Source: Plantactinospora mayteni
GTDB taxonomy: Bacteria > Actinomycetota > Actinomycetes > Mycobacteriales > Micromonosporaceae
Direction of reading: 5' to 3'
DNA: 64,000 nucleotides
Assembly (NCBI RefSeq): GCF_016862935.1
Contig: NZ_BONX01000020.1
Coordinates: forward strand, 1-64,000
Shown here: positions 47,252-56,639 of the stretch, one piece after another
Position numbering within the stretch: position 1 is the stretch's first letter
Layout of the letters: each line of letters starts with the position of its first letter
Position numbers and translations under genes: made by a program
Notes under the pieces: generated by a model
What the model was told of the DNA's origin: nothing
The model's database searches: none
Seen by the model: the letters and a program-made list of their open reading frames with translations, nothing else

Positions 47252-48115
47252 ATGACGGTCGGCAGTTGGCGGTTGAAGATCCGGCACCAGACCGGCTTCA
47301 GCTATGCCGGCGCGGTCGCCTCGTCGTACAACGAGGCGCGGATGTCGCCGCGCAACGAGGCCCGCCAGGCGGTGCTGGAGGCGCGGGTGGAGGTGTGGCC
47401 GTCGGCCCGGACCTACCGGTACGAGGACTACTGGGGGACCGTGGTGACCGCCTTCGACGTGCACAGCGCACACGACACGCTGCGGGTCACCGCCATCTCC
47501 ACGGTGGAGACGCTGGGCCCGGGTGACCAGTTGACGGCGACCGACGGGGTGGGCTGGGCCGACCTGCGCGGGCCGGAGTGCGCGGACCGCTGGTACGAAC
47601 TGTTGCTGCCCACCCCGCGTACCGCGCTGGACGAGGAACTGACCGGGCTGGCCGAGTCCGTCCGGGCCGCCCGGCCGACCCCGCACGCCGCCGCCTTGGC
47701 GCTCTGCGAGCAGGTCAGGGACGAGGTCGCGTACGCCTCCGGCACCACCGGCGTGCAGACCGACGCCGTACATGCCTGGCGGCAGCGCAAGGGGGTCTGC
47801 CAGGACATCAGCCACCTGGTGGTGGGGCTGCTGCGCACCATCGGCATCCCGGCCCGGTACGTCTCCGGCTACCTGCACCCGGCACCCGACGCCACGATCG
47901 GGGACAGCGTGGTCGGGCAGAGCCACGCCTGGGTGGAGTGGTGGGTCGGCCGGTGGACGGCCTTCGACCCCACCAACGGGATACCGGTCGGCGAGCGGCA
48001 CGTGGTGGTCGGCCGGGGCCGGGAGTACGGCGACGTACCGCCGCTCAAGGGCGTCTACGCGGGCCCGGCCAACACCGGGCAGGGCGTCGAGGTGACCATC
48101 ACCCGACTGCGCTGA
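47252..48115 (+). CDS. Transglutaminase-like cysteine protease family protein
   Basis: A 287-residue protein with the bacterial transglutaminase N-terminal domain (IRHQTGFSYAGAVASSYNEA) and papain-like core. The catalytic Cys is in QRKGVCQDISHL, the His in GQSHAWVEWWV and the Asp in TAFDPTNG. It probably cleaves or crosslinks peptides related to the product of the ATP-grasp partner. No signal peptide is seen, so all three proteins of this operon should act in the cytosol. Confidence 0.92.
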   Translation: MTVGSWRLKIRHQTGFSYAGAVASSYNEARMSPRNEARQAVLEARVEVWPSARTYRYEDYWGTVVTAFDVHSAHDTLRVTAISTVETLGPGDQLTATDGVGWADLRGPECADRWYELLLPTPRTALDEELTGLAESVRAARPTPHAAALALCEQVRDEVAYASGTTGVQTDAVHAWRQRKGVCQDISHLVVGLLRTIGIPARYVSGYLHPAPDATIGDSVVGQSHAWVEWWVGRWTAFDPTNGIPVGERHVVVGRGREYGDVPPLKGVYAGPANTGQGVEVTITRLR

Positions 48116-48180
48116 GGCCGAGCCGGGCGAGCAGATCGTGGCCGGGTGGAAACCGCGTGCGCTCGGGTGGCCGGCGGCAG

Positions 48181-48186
48181 TACGGT
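48181..48186 (+). promoter_or_regulatory. -10 box of the threonine attenuator
   Basis: TACGGT lies 7 nt before the ATG of the leader peptide, so the leader transcript is probably leaderless. No strong -35 box is apparent. Confidence 0.5.
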
Positions 48187-48193
48187 GGCCGGC

Positions 48194-48250
48194 ATGTGCA
48201 GCGCGATGAGGAAGACGACGACGCCGGGACACCCCGGCGTGCCGCGCTGA
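48194..48250 (+). CDS. Threonine-rich leader peptide of an attenuator
   Basis: An 18-residue reading frame, MCSAMRKTTTPGHPGVPR, with three consecutive ACG threonine codons at 48215-48223. It begins 7 nt after a -10 box. It lies upstream of a threonyl-tRNA synthetase gene, exactly where a ribosome-stalling leader peptide would be expected to sense charged tRNA-Thr. The third Thr codon is the first part of the pause hairpin at 48221-48240. The peptide itself is probably only a sensor. Confidence 0.7.
   Translation: MCSAMRKTTTPGHPGVPR
48221..48240 (+). promoter_or_regulatory. Attenuator pause hairpin (stem 1:2)
   Basis: ACGCCGGG (48221-48228) is exactly complementary to CCCGGCGT (48233-48240) with the loop ACAC. 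A ribosome stalled on the Thr codons would cover the left arm and prevent this hairpin. CCCCGG at 48232-48237 could then pair with CCGGGG at 48275-48280 as an antiterminator. Confidence 0.65.
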
Positions 48251-48271
48251 CGCAGACCAACTCGTCGACTG

Positions 48272-48296
48272 GCCCCGGGGCGATCCGCTCCGGGGC
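48272..48296 (+). terminator. Attenuator terminator hairpin (stem 3:4)
   Basis: GCCCCGG (48272-48278) pairs with CCGGGGC (48290-48296); G-U and two further pairs extend the stem to about 10 bp with a 5-nt loop. TTCGTCGT follows. It lies 76 bp before the synthetase start codon, well separated from the preceding gene, so it would act as an intrinsic attenuator. Confidence 0.65.
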
Positions 48297-48371
48297 TTCG
48301 TCGTGCGTACCAGATCGGCGCGGTCCCCGGGGCGGAGCCGCCGCAGGGCCGTACCGGATCTGGGAGCTGAC

Positions 48372-49583
48372 ATGCACGACCACCGCAGGCTCGGGCGCGA
48401 ACTCGAGCTGTTCCACGCCGACCCGCTCTCCGGGGCCGGCCTGCCGGTCTGGCTGCCGGCCGGCGCCGCCGCCCGGCACGCCGTCGAGGAGTACGTCCGC
48501 GAGCTGGAGCGCCGGGCCGGCTACCAGCACGTCTACTCGCCCCCGCTGGGCAAGCGCGAACTGTTCGAACTCTCCGGGCACCTCGGCTACTTCGCCGACG
48601 ACATGTTCCCGGTGCTGCGGCTCTCCGCCGACGACGAGTTCGTACTCCGGCCGGCGCTCTGCCCGCACCACGCCCTGGTCTACCGGGCCCGGGGCCGGTC
48701 CTACCGGGAACTGCCGCTGCGCATCGCCGAGCTGGGCGGGATGTACCGGCCGGAGCGGTCCGGGGTGCTCGGCGGGCTCAGCCGGGTACGGGCGATCTCG
48801 CTCAACGACGCGCACAACTTCTGCGCACCCGAGCAGGTCGGCGCCGAGGTCGCCGAGGTGCTGGAGTTGACCCGGGCGGCGCATGCCGCGCTCGGGGTAC
48901 GCCCGGCGGGGTTCCGGCTGTCGCTGCGCGGACCGGGCGAGAAGTACGTCGGCGACGACGAGGAGTGGCAGCGCGCCGAGGAGCTGCTCCGGGCGGCACT
49001 GGGCGGCCTGCCGTACGTCGAGGCACCCGGGGAGGCGGCGTTCTACGGGCCGAAGATCGACATCCAGGTCCGGGACGCGGCCGGTCGGGAGTCGACCCTC
49101 GCCACCATCCAGCTCGACTTCGACAAACCGGCCCGGTTCGACCTCTCCTACACCGACGGCCGGGGACGGCGGGCGCGGCCGGTGATGGTGCACCGGAGCC
49201 TGGTCGGCAGCATGGAGCGGCTCTTCGCGTACCTGATCGAGGTGCACGCCGGAGCCTTCCCGGCCTGGTACGCCCCGGTCCAGGTACGGGTACTCCCGGT
49301 CGGGCCGGCGCAGGTGGCGGCGGCGGAGGCGTTCCGCCGGGACTGCGTACTCGCCGGGCTGCGGGCGGAGTTGGTCGTCGACGGATCACTCGGTGCCCGG
49401 ATCCGGGACGCTGCCCAGCGCCGGGTCCCGTACGCGGCGGTGCTGGGCGCCCGGGAGGTGGCGGCCGGGCAGGTGGCGCTGCGGCTGCGGGACGGCCGGG
49501 GGGTCGACCCGATGGCGGCGGGGGACGCGTTGGGCCTGATCGCCGGGGTGGTGGCCGACCGTTCGGCGGAACTCCTGCCCTGA
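48372..49583 (+). CDS. Threonyl-tRNA synthetase, short form without TGS and editing domains
   Basis: Charges tRNA-Thr. The 403-residue protein has only the class II catalytic core and the anticodon-binding domain; ordinary bacterial ThrRS has about 640-690 residues with N-terminal TGS and editing domains. Zinc ligands are present in RPALCPHHALVY, LNDAHNFCAPEQ and PVMVHRSLVGSMERL. The motif 2 arginine lies in MYRPERSGVLGGL and motif 3 is the GSMER segment. The anticodon-binding domain starts near PVQVRVLPVGPAQ. ATG 48372 has a GGGAG site. The upstream leader peptide suggests threonine-dependent control. It is probably a second ThrRS besides a full-length housekeeping one, which is not in the window. 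Confidence 0.85.
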   Translation: MHDHRRLGRELELFHADPLSGAGLPVWLPAGAAARHAVEEYVRELERRAGYQHVYSPPLGKRELFELSGHLGYFADDMFPVLRLSADDEFVLRPALCPHHALVYRARGRSYRELPLRIAELGGMYRPERSGVLGGLSRVRAISLNDAHNFCAPEQVGAEVAEVLELTRAAHAALGVRPAGFRLSLRGPGEKYVGDDEEWQRAEELLRAALGGLPYVEAPGEAAFYGPKIDIQVRDAAGRESTLATIQLDFDKPARFDLSYTDGRGRRARPVMVHRSLVGSMERLFAYLIEVHAGAFPAWYAPVQVRVLPVGPAQVAAAEAFRRDCVLAGLRAELVVDGSLGARIRDAAQRRVPYAAVLGAREVAAGQVALRLRDGRGVDPMAAGDALGLIAGVVADRSAELLP

Positions 49584-49646
49584 GCCGGTCAGGTCGGTCA
49601 TGTCGGTCGGGTTGGTGAGGTCGGTCAGGTCCGTCAGGCAGGCAGG

Positions 49647-49667
49647 TATCTTGTCGATGGCAAGATA
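49647..49667. promoter_or_regulatory. TetR operator
   Basis: TATCTTG (49647-49653) and CAAGATA (49661-49667) form a perfect 7-bp inverted repeat with a 7-bp spacer, ending 11 bp before the regulator's ATG. The left arm could be a -10 box, so binding would block transcription. GGTCAGGTC-type direct repeats fill 49587-49640. Confidence 0.7.
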
Positions 49668-49678
49668 TGCTGATCGCC

Positions 49679-50275
49679 ATGAGCGAGGAGAGTGCCGCCG
49701 GTCGGCCGTACCATCACGGAGACCTGCGGCGGGCGTTGCTGTCCGCCGCCGCGACGGCGATCGAGGAGTCCGGCCCGGCCGGGCTCAGCCTGCGCGACCT
49801 GGCCCGTCGGGCCGGCGTCTCGCACGCCGCCCCGGCACACCACTTCGGCGACAAGGCCGGGCTGCTCACCGCGTTCGCCACCGAGGGCTTCGAGACGCTC
49901 GCCGACACGCTGGCCCGGGTCCGCCAGGAGTCCGGCGGCAGCCTGCTCGAACTCGGCGTCGGCTACGTCACGTTCGCGGTACGGCACCGGGCGCACTTCG
50001 AGGTGATGTTCCGGCCGGAACTCTTCCACCGCGACGACGCCGGGCTCGCCGCCGCCCAGCAGCGGGCCCGGGCGGCACTCCGGGCCGGAGTGGCCGGACT
50101 GCCGGCCGCACCGGTCGGCCCGGAGGCGGCCCGGACCGAGCTGGCCGCCTGGTCGATCGTGCACGGCTTCGCCACCCTGTGGCTCGGCGGGGCGCTCCGG
50201 CCCGACCAGGTCGGCGACGACCCGGAGGCCGCCGCCAGGCTGGTGATCGGTCGACTCTTCGCGTCACCCGGTTGA
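49679..50275 (+). CDS. TetR family transcriptional regulator
   Basis: A 198-residue repressor with the N-terminal helix-turn-helix GLSLRDLARRAGVSHAAPAHHFGDKAGLL and a ligand-binding C-terminal region of the WHG type (IVHGFATLWLGGAL). ATG 49679 follows the operator; ATG 49667 would start inside it. No clear target gene other than itself is adjacent: the ThrRS gene lies upstream and guaB1 is convergent. Confidence 0.9.
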   Translation: MSEESAAGRPYHHGDLRRALLSAAATAIEESGPAGLSLRDLARRAGVSHAAPAHHFGDKAGLLTAFATEGFETLADTLARVRQESGGSLLELGVGYVTFAVRHRAHFEVMFRPELFHRDDAGLAAAQQRARAALRAGVAGLPAAPVGPEAARTELAAWSIVHGFATLWLGGALRPDQVGDDPEAAARLVIGRLFASPG

Positions 50276-50292
50276 GCCGCCGCCGGGGGTTC

Positions 50293-50317
50293 CGCCACCT
50301 CACATGACGTGGTGGCG
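50293..50317. terminator. Terminator between tetR and guaB1
   Basis: CGCCACC (50293-50299) pairs with GGTGGCG (50311-50317) over an 11-nt loop, followed by TTTG. It separates convergent genes. Confidence 0.6.
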
Positions 50318-50329
50318 TTTGCCGTCACC

Positions 50330-51847
<1,518 letters not shown>

Positions 51848-51870
51848 TCACGTGATGAGGCAGACGTCGG

Positions 51871-53646
51871 TCAGTTGATGACGCAGATGACGGCGCCGGC
51901 GGTGAGGACTCCGCCGACCTCGGCGGCCAGTTGGCCCACCACACCGGCCTTGTGCGCGTGCAGCGGCTGCTCCATCTTCATCGCCTCGATGACGACGATC
52001 AGGTCGCCCTCGGCAACCGTGTCGCCGTCGGCAACCGCGATCTTGACGATGGTGCCCTGCATCGGGGCGGTCAGCGCGTCTCCACCTACGGCGGCCCCGC
52101 CCGCCGTACCGGATCCGCTGGTGCGACGGGCCGGACGCCGGGCGGCGGCACCGGAGGTACCCGGGCCGGCGGCCGGGGCCGTACCCGCGCCGAAGCCGGC
52201 GGGGAGGCTCACCTCCAGCCGCTTGCCGGCCACCTCGACCACGACGGTCTCCCGGGCGCCGACCGGCTCGTCGGCCGCTGCGGCGCCGGTGAACGCCGGT
52301 ACGGTGTTGTCGAACTCGGTCTCGATCCACCTGGTGTGCACGGCGAACGGCGCCGAGGTGAACGCCGGGTCCCGGACGACGAGCCGGTGGAACGGCAGCG
52401 CGGTGGCCATCCCGTCCACCACCATCTCGTCGAGGGCCCGACGGGCGCGTTCCAGCGCCTCGGTACGGGTCTCCCCGGTCACGATCACCTTTGCGAGCAG
52501 CGAGTCGAAGTTGCCGCCGACCACGTCCCCGGCGGCGATGCCGGCGTCCACCCGTACGCCGGGTCCGGTGGGGAGTCGCAGCGCGGTCACCGTGCCCGGT
52601 GCCGGCAGGAAGTTCCGGCCCGGGTCCTCCCCGTTGATCCGGAACTCGATCGAGTGCCCGCGTGGGACGGGATCGGTGTCGAACCGGAGCTTCTCGCCGG
52701 ACGCGATCCGGAACTGCTCCCGGACCAGGTCGATGCCGGCGGTCTCCTCGGTCACCGGGTGCTCCACCTGGAGCCGTGTGTTCACCTCCAGGAAGGAGAC
52801 GGTGCCGTCCGCGCCGACCAGGTATTCCACCGTGCCGGCACCGTGGTAGTCGGCCTCCCGGCAGATCGCCTTCGCGCTGGCGTGGATCGCCGACCGCTGC
52901 TCGTCGGTCAGGAACGGGGCCGGCGCCTCCTCGACGAGCTTCTGGTGCCGGCGTTGCAGCGAGCAGTCCCGGGTGCCGACCACCACGACGTTGCCGTGCT
53001 GGTCGGCGAGGACCTGCGCCTCGACGTGCCGGGGCCGGTCCAGGTAGCGCTCGACGAAGCACTCGCCCCGGCCGAACGCGGCCAGCGCCTCCCGGGTGGC
53101 CGACTCGAAGAGCGCCGGGATCTCCGCCATCGTCCGGGCCACCTTGAGCCCCCGGCCCCCGCCGCCGAACGCCGCCTTGATCGCCACCGGCAGGCCGTGT
53201 TCGGCCGCGAAGGCAAGCACCTCGTCCGGCCCGCTCACCGGCTCGGAGGTGCCGGGCACCAGGGGAGCGCCGGCCCGCTGCGCGAGATGCCGGGCGGTGA
53301 CCTTGTCACCGAGGTCGCGGATCGCCTGCGGCGTCGGCCCGATCCAGGTCAGGCCGGCGTCGATCACCGCCGCCGCGAAGTCCGCGTTCTCGGAGAGAAA
53401 CCCGTAACCCGGGTGTACGGCGTCAGCGCCCGACCGGGCGGCCACGTCGAGCAGCTTGTCGATCCGCAGGTACGTCTCGGTGGCGGTCTCGCCACCCAGC
53501 GCGTACGCCTCGTCGGCGAGGGTGGCGTGCGGCGCGTCCCGGTCGGAGTCGGCGTAGACGGCGACGCTGGCCAGTCCGGCGTCCCGGCAGGCGCGGACGA
53601 CCCGGACCGCGATCTCGCCCCGGTTGGCGATCAGTACCTTTCGCAC
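51871..53646 (-). CDS. accA: Acetyl/propionyl-CoA carboxylase alpha subunit (biotin carboxylase + BCCP)
   Basis: Carboxylates its own biotin with ATP and bicarbonate and passes CO2 to a carboxyltransferase subunit to make malonyl- or methylmalonyl-CoA. The 591-residue protein has the biotin carboxylase domain ([23 protein letters not shown] loop [24 protein letters not shown]) and a C-terminal biotin carrier domain with the biotinylation site [12 protein letters not shown] 53646 has a GAGGAGGAG ribosome site. The epsilon subunit (61.2 kb) and maf (57.3 kb) are on the same strand; the carboxyltransferase is not in the window. Confidence 0.93.
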   Translation of the reverse strand: MRKVLIANRGEIAVRVVRACRDAGLASVAVYADSDRDAPHATLADEAYALGGETATETYLRIDKLLDVAARSGADAVHPGYGFLSENADFAAAVIDAGLTWIGPTPQAIRDLGDKVTARHLAQRAGAPLVPGTSEPVSGPDEVLAFAAEHGLPVAIKAAFGGGGRGLKVARTMAEIPALFESATREALAAFGRGECFVERYLDRPRHVEAQVLADQHGNVVVVGTRDCSLQRRHQKLVEEAPAPFLTDEQRSAIHASAKAICREADYHGAGTVEYLVGADGTVSFLEVNTRLQVEHPVTEETAGIDLVREQFRIASGEKLRFDTDPVPRGHSIEFRINGEDPGRNFLPAPGTVTALRLPTGPGVRVDAGIAAGDVVGGNFDSLLAKVIVTGETRTEALERARRALDEMVVDGMATALPFHRLVVRDPAFTSAPFAVHTRWIETEFDNTVPAFTGAAAADEPVGARETVVVEVAGKRLEVSLPAGFGAGTAPAAGPGTSGAAARRPARRTSGSGTAGGAAVGGDALTAPMQGTIVKIAVADGDTVAEGDLIVVIEAMKMEQPLHAHKAGVVGQLAAEVGGVLTAGAVICVIN

Positions 53647-53726
53647 GCGGCTGCTCCTCCTCGATTCGCTCCCCACCGTCGCCGGTCGCCAAGGTGGCTG
53701 CCAGGGACGTTGCCAGGGGACATTGT

Positions 53727-53736
53727 CAAACGTTTG
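53727..53736. promoter_or_regulatory. CAAACGTTTG palindrome before the carboxylase gene
   Basis: A perfect 10-bp palindrome with central CG, overlapping a TTGACA -35-like hexamer on the minus strand, about 80 bp upstream of the carboxylase start. It has the look of a LacI-type operator, but the binding protein is unknown. Confidence 0.4.
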
Positions 53737-53861
53737 CCTGCGGCTCGGCTCGGGGCCCGCCTCCGGGTCGCTGCCGTCGGCGGTGTCGCTCCCGGTCACA
53801 GGTCCGGCTGCGGACCGGTCACCCCGACTGCTCGGCCCTGCCACCGGAGGGCGTTGGTCAC

Positions 53862-53877
53862 TAGTCAATTTTGGCTA
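53862..53877. promoter_or_regulatory. PadR operator at the regulator's own promoter
   Basis: TAGTCAA-TT-TTGGCTA is an inverted repeat with one mismatch. It lies between a TTGGTC -35 box (53854-53859) and a TATTAC -10 box (53876-53881). A second copy of the same 7-2-7 pattern lies before the ABC operon at 54663. Confidence 0.6.
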
Positions 53878-53891
53878 TTACTCTTCTGGGT

Positions 53892-54662
53892 GTGTCGGCT
53901 ACCCGAATGATGATTCTCGGCCTGGTCCGGTGGATGCAACCGGTGCACGGCTATGACGTACGTCGCGAGCTGCTGAGCTGGAGTGCGGACAAGTGGGCGA
54001 ACGTCCAGCCCGGTTCGATCTACCACGCGCTGCGCAAGCTGACCGAGGAGGGGTTGTTACGGGAGGTGGCCACCGAGCAGGTCGGATCCCGTCCGGCCCG
54101 GGTCACGTACGGGATCACGCCGAAGGGTGAGGACGAGTTCCAGGGCCTGCTCAGGGGCAACTGGTGGAGCCTCGGCGAGGTCGTCGACCCGTTCTTCGCG
54201 GCCTTCTCCTTCCTGCCCGCGCTGCCCCGGGACGAGGCGTCGGCGGCGCTGCGTAATCGGGCCCGACTGCTGCGGGCGGTCAACGACAGCCTGCGGGCGG
54301 CGGTGGAGTCCGGCTGGATGAAGGAGGGCAAGCCGGTACATGTCGCCTGGATGTGGCAGTTGTCGATCGCCCGGGCGGAGGGGGAGATCGGCTGGTGCGA
54401 GCGGATCGCCGACCTGATCGACGCCGGGGTGTCGTACCTGCCGGAGGAGTACGCCGAGAACGTCGAATGGGCCCGGTTCGGGGAGTTGGCCGCCGAGGCC
54501 ACCTGGTACGGCGGACATTCGTCGGCGAGATCCGCCCCAGCCAGGTCACCGTCGCCACCCGTCGACACCACCCCGTCCGTCGACGCCGACCCGTTGGCCG
54601 GCTCCGAGCCTGCCGCCGGGCAGCCACCGGTGCACGGCGGATGGCCGTCGAGCAACGCGTAA
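53892..54662 (+). CDS. PadR family transcriptional regulator with C-terminal dimerisation domain
   Basis: A 256-residue PadR regulator with the longer C-terminal domain of the virulence-activator (Vir_act_alpha_C) type. The DNA-binding domain reads MMILGLVRWMQPVHGYDVRR, NVQPGSIYHALRKLTEEGLL and ARVTYGITPKGEDEF. The C-terminal region (VAWMWQLSIARAEGEIGWCE) is helical, then a Pro-rich tail. GTG 53892 gives the start VSATRMMILG expected for the family and would be leaderless; TTG 53871 lies inside the operator. It probably represses itself and the ABC exporter downstream. Confidence 0.9.
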   Translation: MSATRMMILGLVRWMQPVHGYDVRRELLSWSADKWANVQPGSIYHALRKLTEEGLLREVATEQVGSRPARVTYGITPKGEDEFQGLLRGNWWSLGEVVDPFFAAFSFLPALPRDEASAALRNRARLLRAVNDSLRAAVESGWMKEGKPVHVAWMWQLSIARAEGEIGWCERIADLIDAGVSYLPEEYAENVEWARFGELAAEATWYGGHSSARSAPARSPSPPVDTTPSVDADPLAGSEPAAGQPPVHGGWPSSNA

Positions 54663-54678
54663 TAATCAACGTTGACTA
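54663..54678. promoter_or_regulatory. PadR operator at the ABC exporter promoter
   Basis: TAATCAA-CG-TTGACTA is an inverted repeat with one mismatch and the same 7-2-7 layout and half-site (TTGACTA) as the site at 53862. TTGACT (54672-54677) also serves as a good -35 box, with TAGCCT (54696-54701) as -10 box 18 bp on. The site begins right after the padR stop codon. Confidence 0.65.
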
Positions 54679-54787
54679 GATGCGCTATATCGCGTTAGCC
54701 TTCCGGAAGCGTTGCGGTGGGCGCCTTCTGGCGTGCCCCGGGGGATGGGACCGGCGGGGATGCCGGTCCGGCTGACCAGGAGCAGGC

Positions 54788-55744
54788 ATGATCGAGACGA
54801 AGGGGTTGCGGAAGTCGTTCCGCTCCCGACAGGGCAGAGAGAAGAAGTCGGTCGACGCGGTCCGCGGGGTCGACCTCGTGGTGGCCGAGGGGGAGATCTT
54901 CGGCTTCCTCGGCCCGAACGGCGCGGGCAAGACCACCACGCTGCGGATGCTCGCCACACTCATCGAACCGGACGGTGGCGAGGCCAACATCGCCGGCGTC
55001 GACCTGCGGACCAATCCGGCTGAGGTGCGGCGGCGGATCGGTTACGTGGCCCAGGGCGGCAGCACCTGGGACGAGTCCACCGCCCGCGAGGAGCTGGTAC
55101 TGCACGCCCGGATGTACGGCCTCGGCAAGGCCGAGGCGCAGCGGCGGGCAGTACGCGCCCTGGACGCGTTCCAGCTCACCGAGTACGCCGACCGCAAGTG
55201 CAAGACGTACTCCGGCGGTCAGCGGCGCCGGGTCGACATCGCGCTCGGCATCATCCACGAGCCGAAGATCGTCTTCCTGGACGAGCCGACCACCGGCCTC
55301 GACCCGCAGAGCCGGGCGCACATGTGGGACGAGATCCGCCGGCTGCGCGCCGAGGGCATGACCGTCTTCATCACCACGCACTACCTCGACGAGGCGGACG
55401 CGCTCTGCGACCGGATCGCCATCATGGACCACGGCGAGGTGGTCGCCGAGGGGACTCCGGCGGAGTTGAAGCGGGAGATCTCCGGCGACGTGGTGCTGGT
55501 CGCCATCGAGGGGTCGGCCGAGGACGCCGGCAAGGTGCTGGAGACCGAGTCGTACGTCACCAAACTGGAGACCTCCGACGAGGGTGCGCTCCGGCTCTAT
55601 GTCAACGACGGGGCCCGGGACATGCCCCAGATCCTCCGCGCGCTCGACGGCGCCGGCATCGCGCTCAGCTCGATCGAGCTGCACCGGCCCAGCCTCGACG
55701 ACGTGTTCCTCACCAAGACCGGCCGCTCGCTGCGCGAGTCCTGA
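54788..55744 (+). CDS. ABC transporter ATP-binding protein (DrrA type)
   Basis: A 318-residue ATPase of the drug-resistance type, with Walker A LGPNGAGKTTTLRMLATL, signature TYSGGQRRRVDIALGI, Walker B IVFLDEPTTGLDPQ and an 80-residue C-terminal regulatory domain. It follows the PadR regulator by about 125 bp and precedes the permease by 54 bp. The pair probably exports a hydrophobic compound, with transcription induced when the regulator binds a ligand. Confidence 0.93.
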   Translation: MIETKGLRKSFRSRQGREKKSVDAVRGVDLVVAEGEIFGFLGPNGAGKTTTLRMLATLIEPDGGEANIAGVDLRTNPAEVRRRIGYVAQGGSTWDESTAREELVLHARMYGLGKAEAQRRAVRALDAFQLTEYADRKCKTYSGGQRRRVDIALGIIHEPKIVFLDEPTTGLDPQSRAHMWDEIRRLRAEGMTVFITTHYLDEADALCDRIAIMDHGEVVAEGTPAELKREISGDVVLVAIEGSAEDAGKVLETESYVTKLETSDEGALRLYVNDGARDMPQILRALDGAGIALSSIELHRPSLDDVFLTKTGRSLRES

Positions 55745-55798
55745 CCGCTCGCCGCGCGAGTCTTACGCGCTCGCCGCACCCCCAACAGGAGACGTGGA

Positions 55799-56554
55799 AT
55801 GAAATTCGCCCGCGACACATGGTTGATCTTCCAGCGGCAGTTCCTGCTGCTGGTCCGCCAGCCCGTCTGGCTCTTCGTCGGCATCTTCCAGCCGGTGATG
55901 TACCTGCTGCTCTTCGCCCCGCTGCTCAAGCCCGCGCTACAGGCGTCGAGCAACGCCGAGGCGTACCGGATCTTCGTACCCGGCCTGCTGGTGCTGCTCG
56001 CCATCTTCGGCGGGCTCTTCCAGGGCTTCGGTCTGATCGCCGAGCTGCGGGCCGGGGTGATCGAACGGTCCCGGGTCACCCCGGTCAGCCGACTCGCCCT
56101 GCTGCTCGGCCGCTCGCTGCGGGACGTGGTGTCCCTGATCGCCCAGGCGATCATCATCACCGTGCTGGCGCTGGCCTTCGGGCTCTCGGTCTTCATCGGA
56201 GACCTGCTGCTCGCATACCTGATGCTGGCCCTGATCGCGCTGATGACCTCGGCACTGTCCTACGGGATCGCGCTGGTGGTGAAGAGCGAGGACGCGCTGG
56301 CGCCGCTGATGAACACGATCGCCCAACCGGTCCTGCTGCTCTCCGGCATCCTGCTGCCGCTGAACTTCGCGCCCGGCTGGTTGCAGGGGATCGCCGACTG
56401 GAACCCGTTCTCCTGGGCGGTCGACGGTGCGCGGGCACTCTTCGCCGGCGACCTCGGCAACGACGCCGTCTGGCAGGGACTGTCGGTGATGGCGGTGATC
56501 ACGGCGCTCGCCGTGGTCTGGGCCGCGCGCGAGTTCGCCCGCAGCGTCCGCTAG
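55799..56554 (+). CDS. ABC-2 type transporter permease (DrrB type)
   Basis: A 251-residue membrane protein with six helices. It contains RQPVWLFVGIFQPVMYLLLF, the conserved LRAGVIERSRVTPVSRLALL and the terminal NPFSWAVDGARALF. It forms the channel of the exporter with the upstream ATPase. Confidence 0.93.
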   Translation: MKFARDTWLIFQRQFLLLVRQPVWLFVGIFQPVMYLLLFAPLLKPALQASSNAEAYRIFVPGLLVLLAIFGGLFQGFGLIAELRAGVIERSRVTPVSRLALLLGRSLRDVVSLIAQAIIITVLALAFGLSVFIGDLLLAYLMLALIALMTSALSYGIALVVKSEDALAPLMNTIAQPVLLLSGILLPLNFAPGWLQGIADWNPFSWAVDGARALFAGDLGNDAVWQGLSVMAVITALAVVWAAREFARSVR

Positions 56555-56568
56555 CTCCCCATCGGGTA

Positions 56569-56602
56569 CGGGTGGAGCCGGCTTGCGGGCCGGCTCCACC
56601 CG
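56569..56602. terminator. Bidirectional terminator with a 14-bp stem
   Basis: The arms 56569-56582 and 56589-56602 are exactly complementary (core GGGTGGAGCCGGC) with a 6-nt loop. It separates the ABC permease and the convergent O-methyltransferase gene. Confidence 0.8.
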
Positions 56603-56639
56603 GCTGCCCGGACGGTACTGGTGACGGTGCTGGTGACGA

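Noticed and set aside
48116-48371. A T-box riboswitch before the threonyl-tRNA synthetase
   Set aside because: No T-box consensus sequence or specifier-loop structure is visible; the leader peptide with Thr codons explains the region better.
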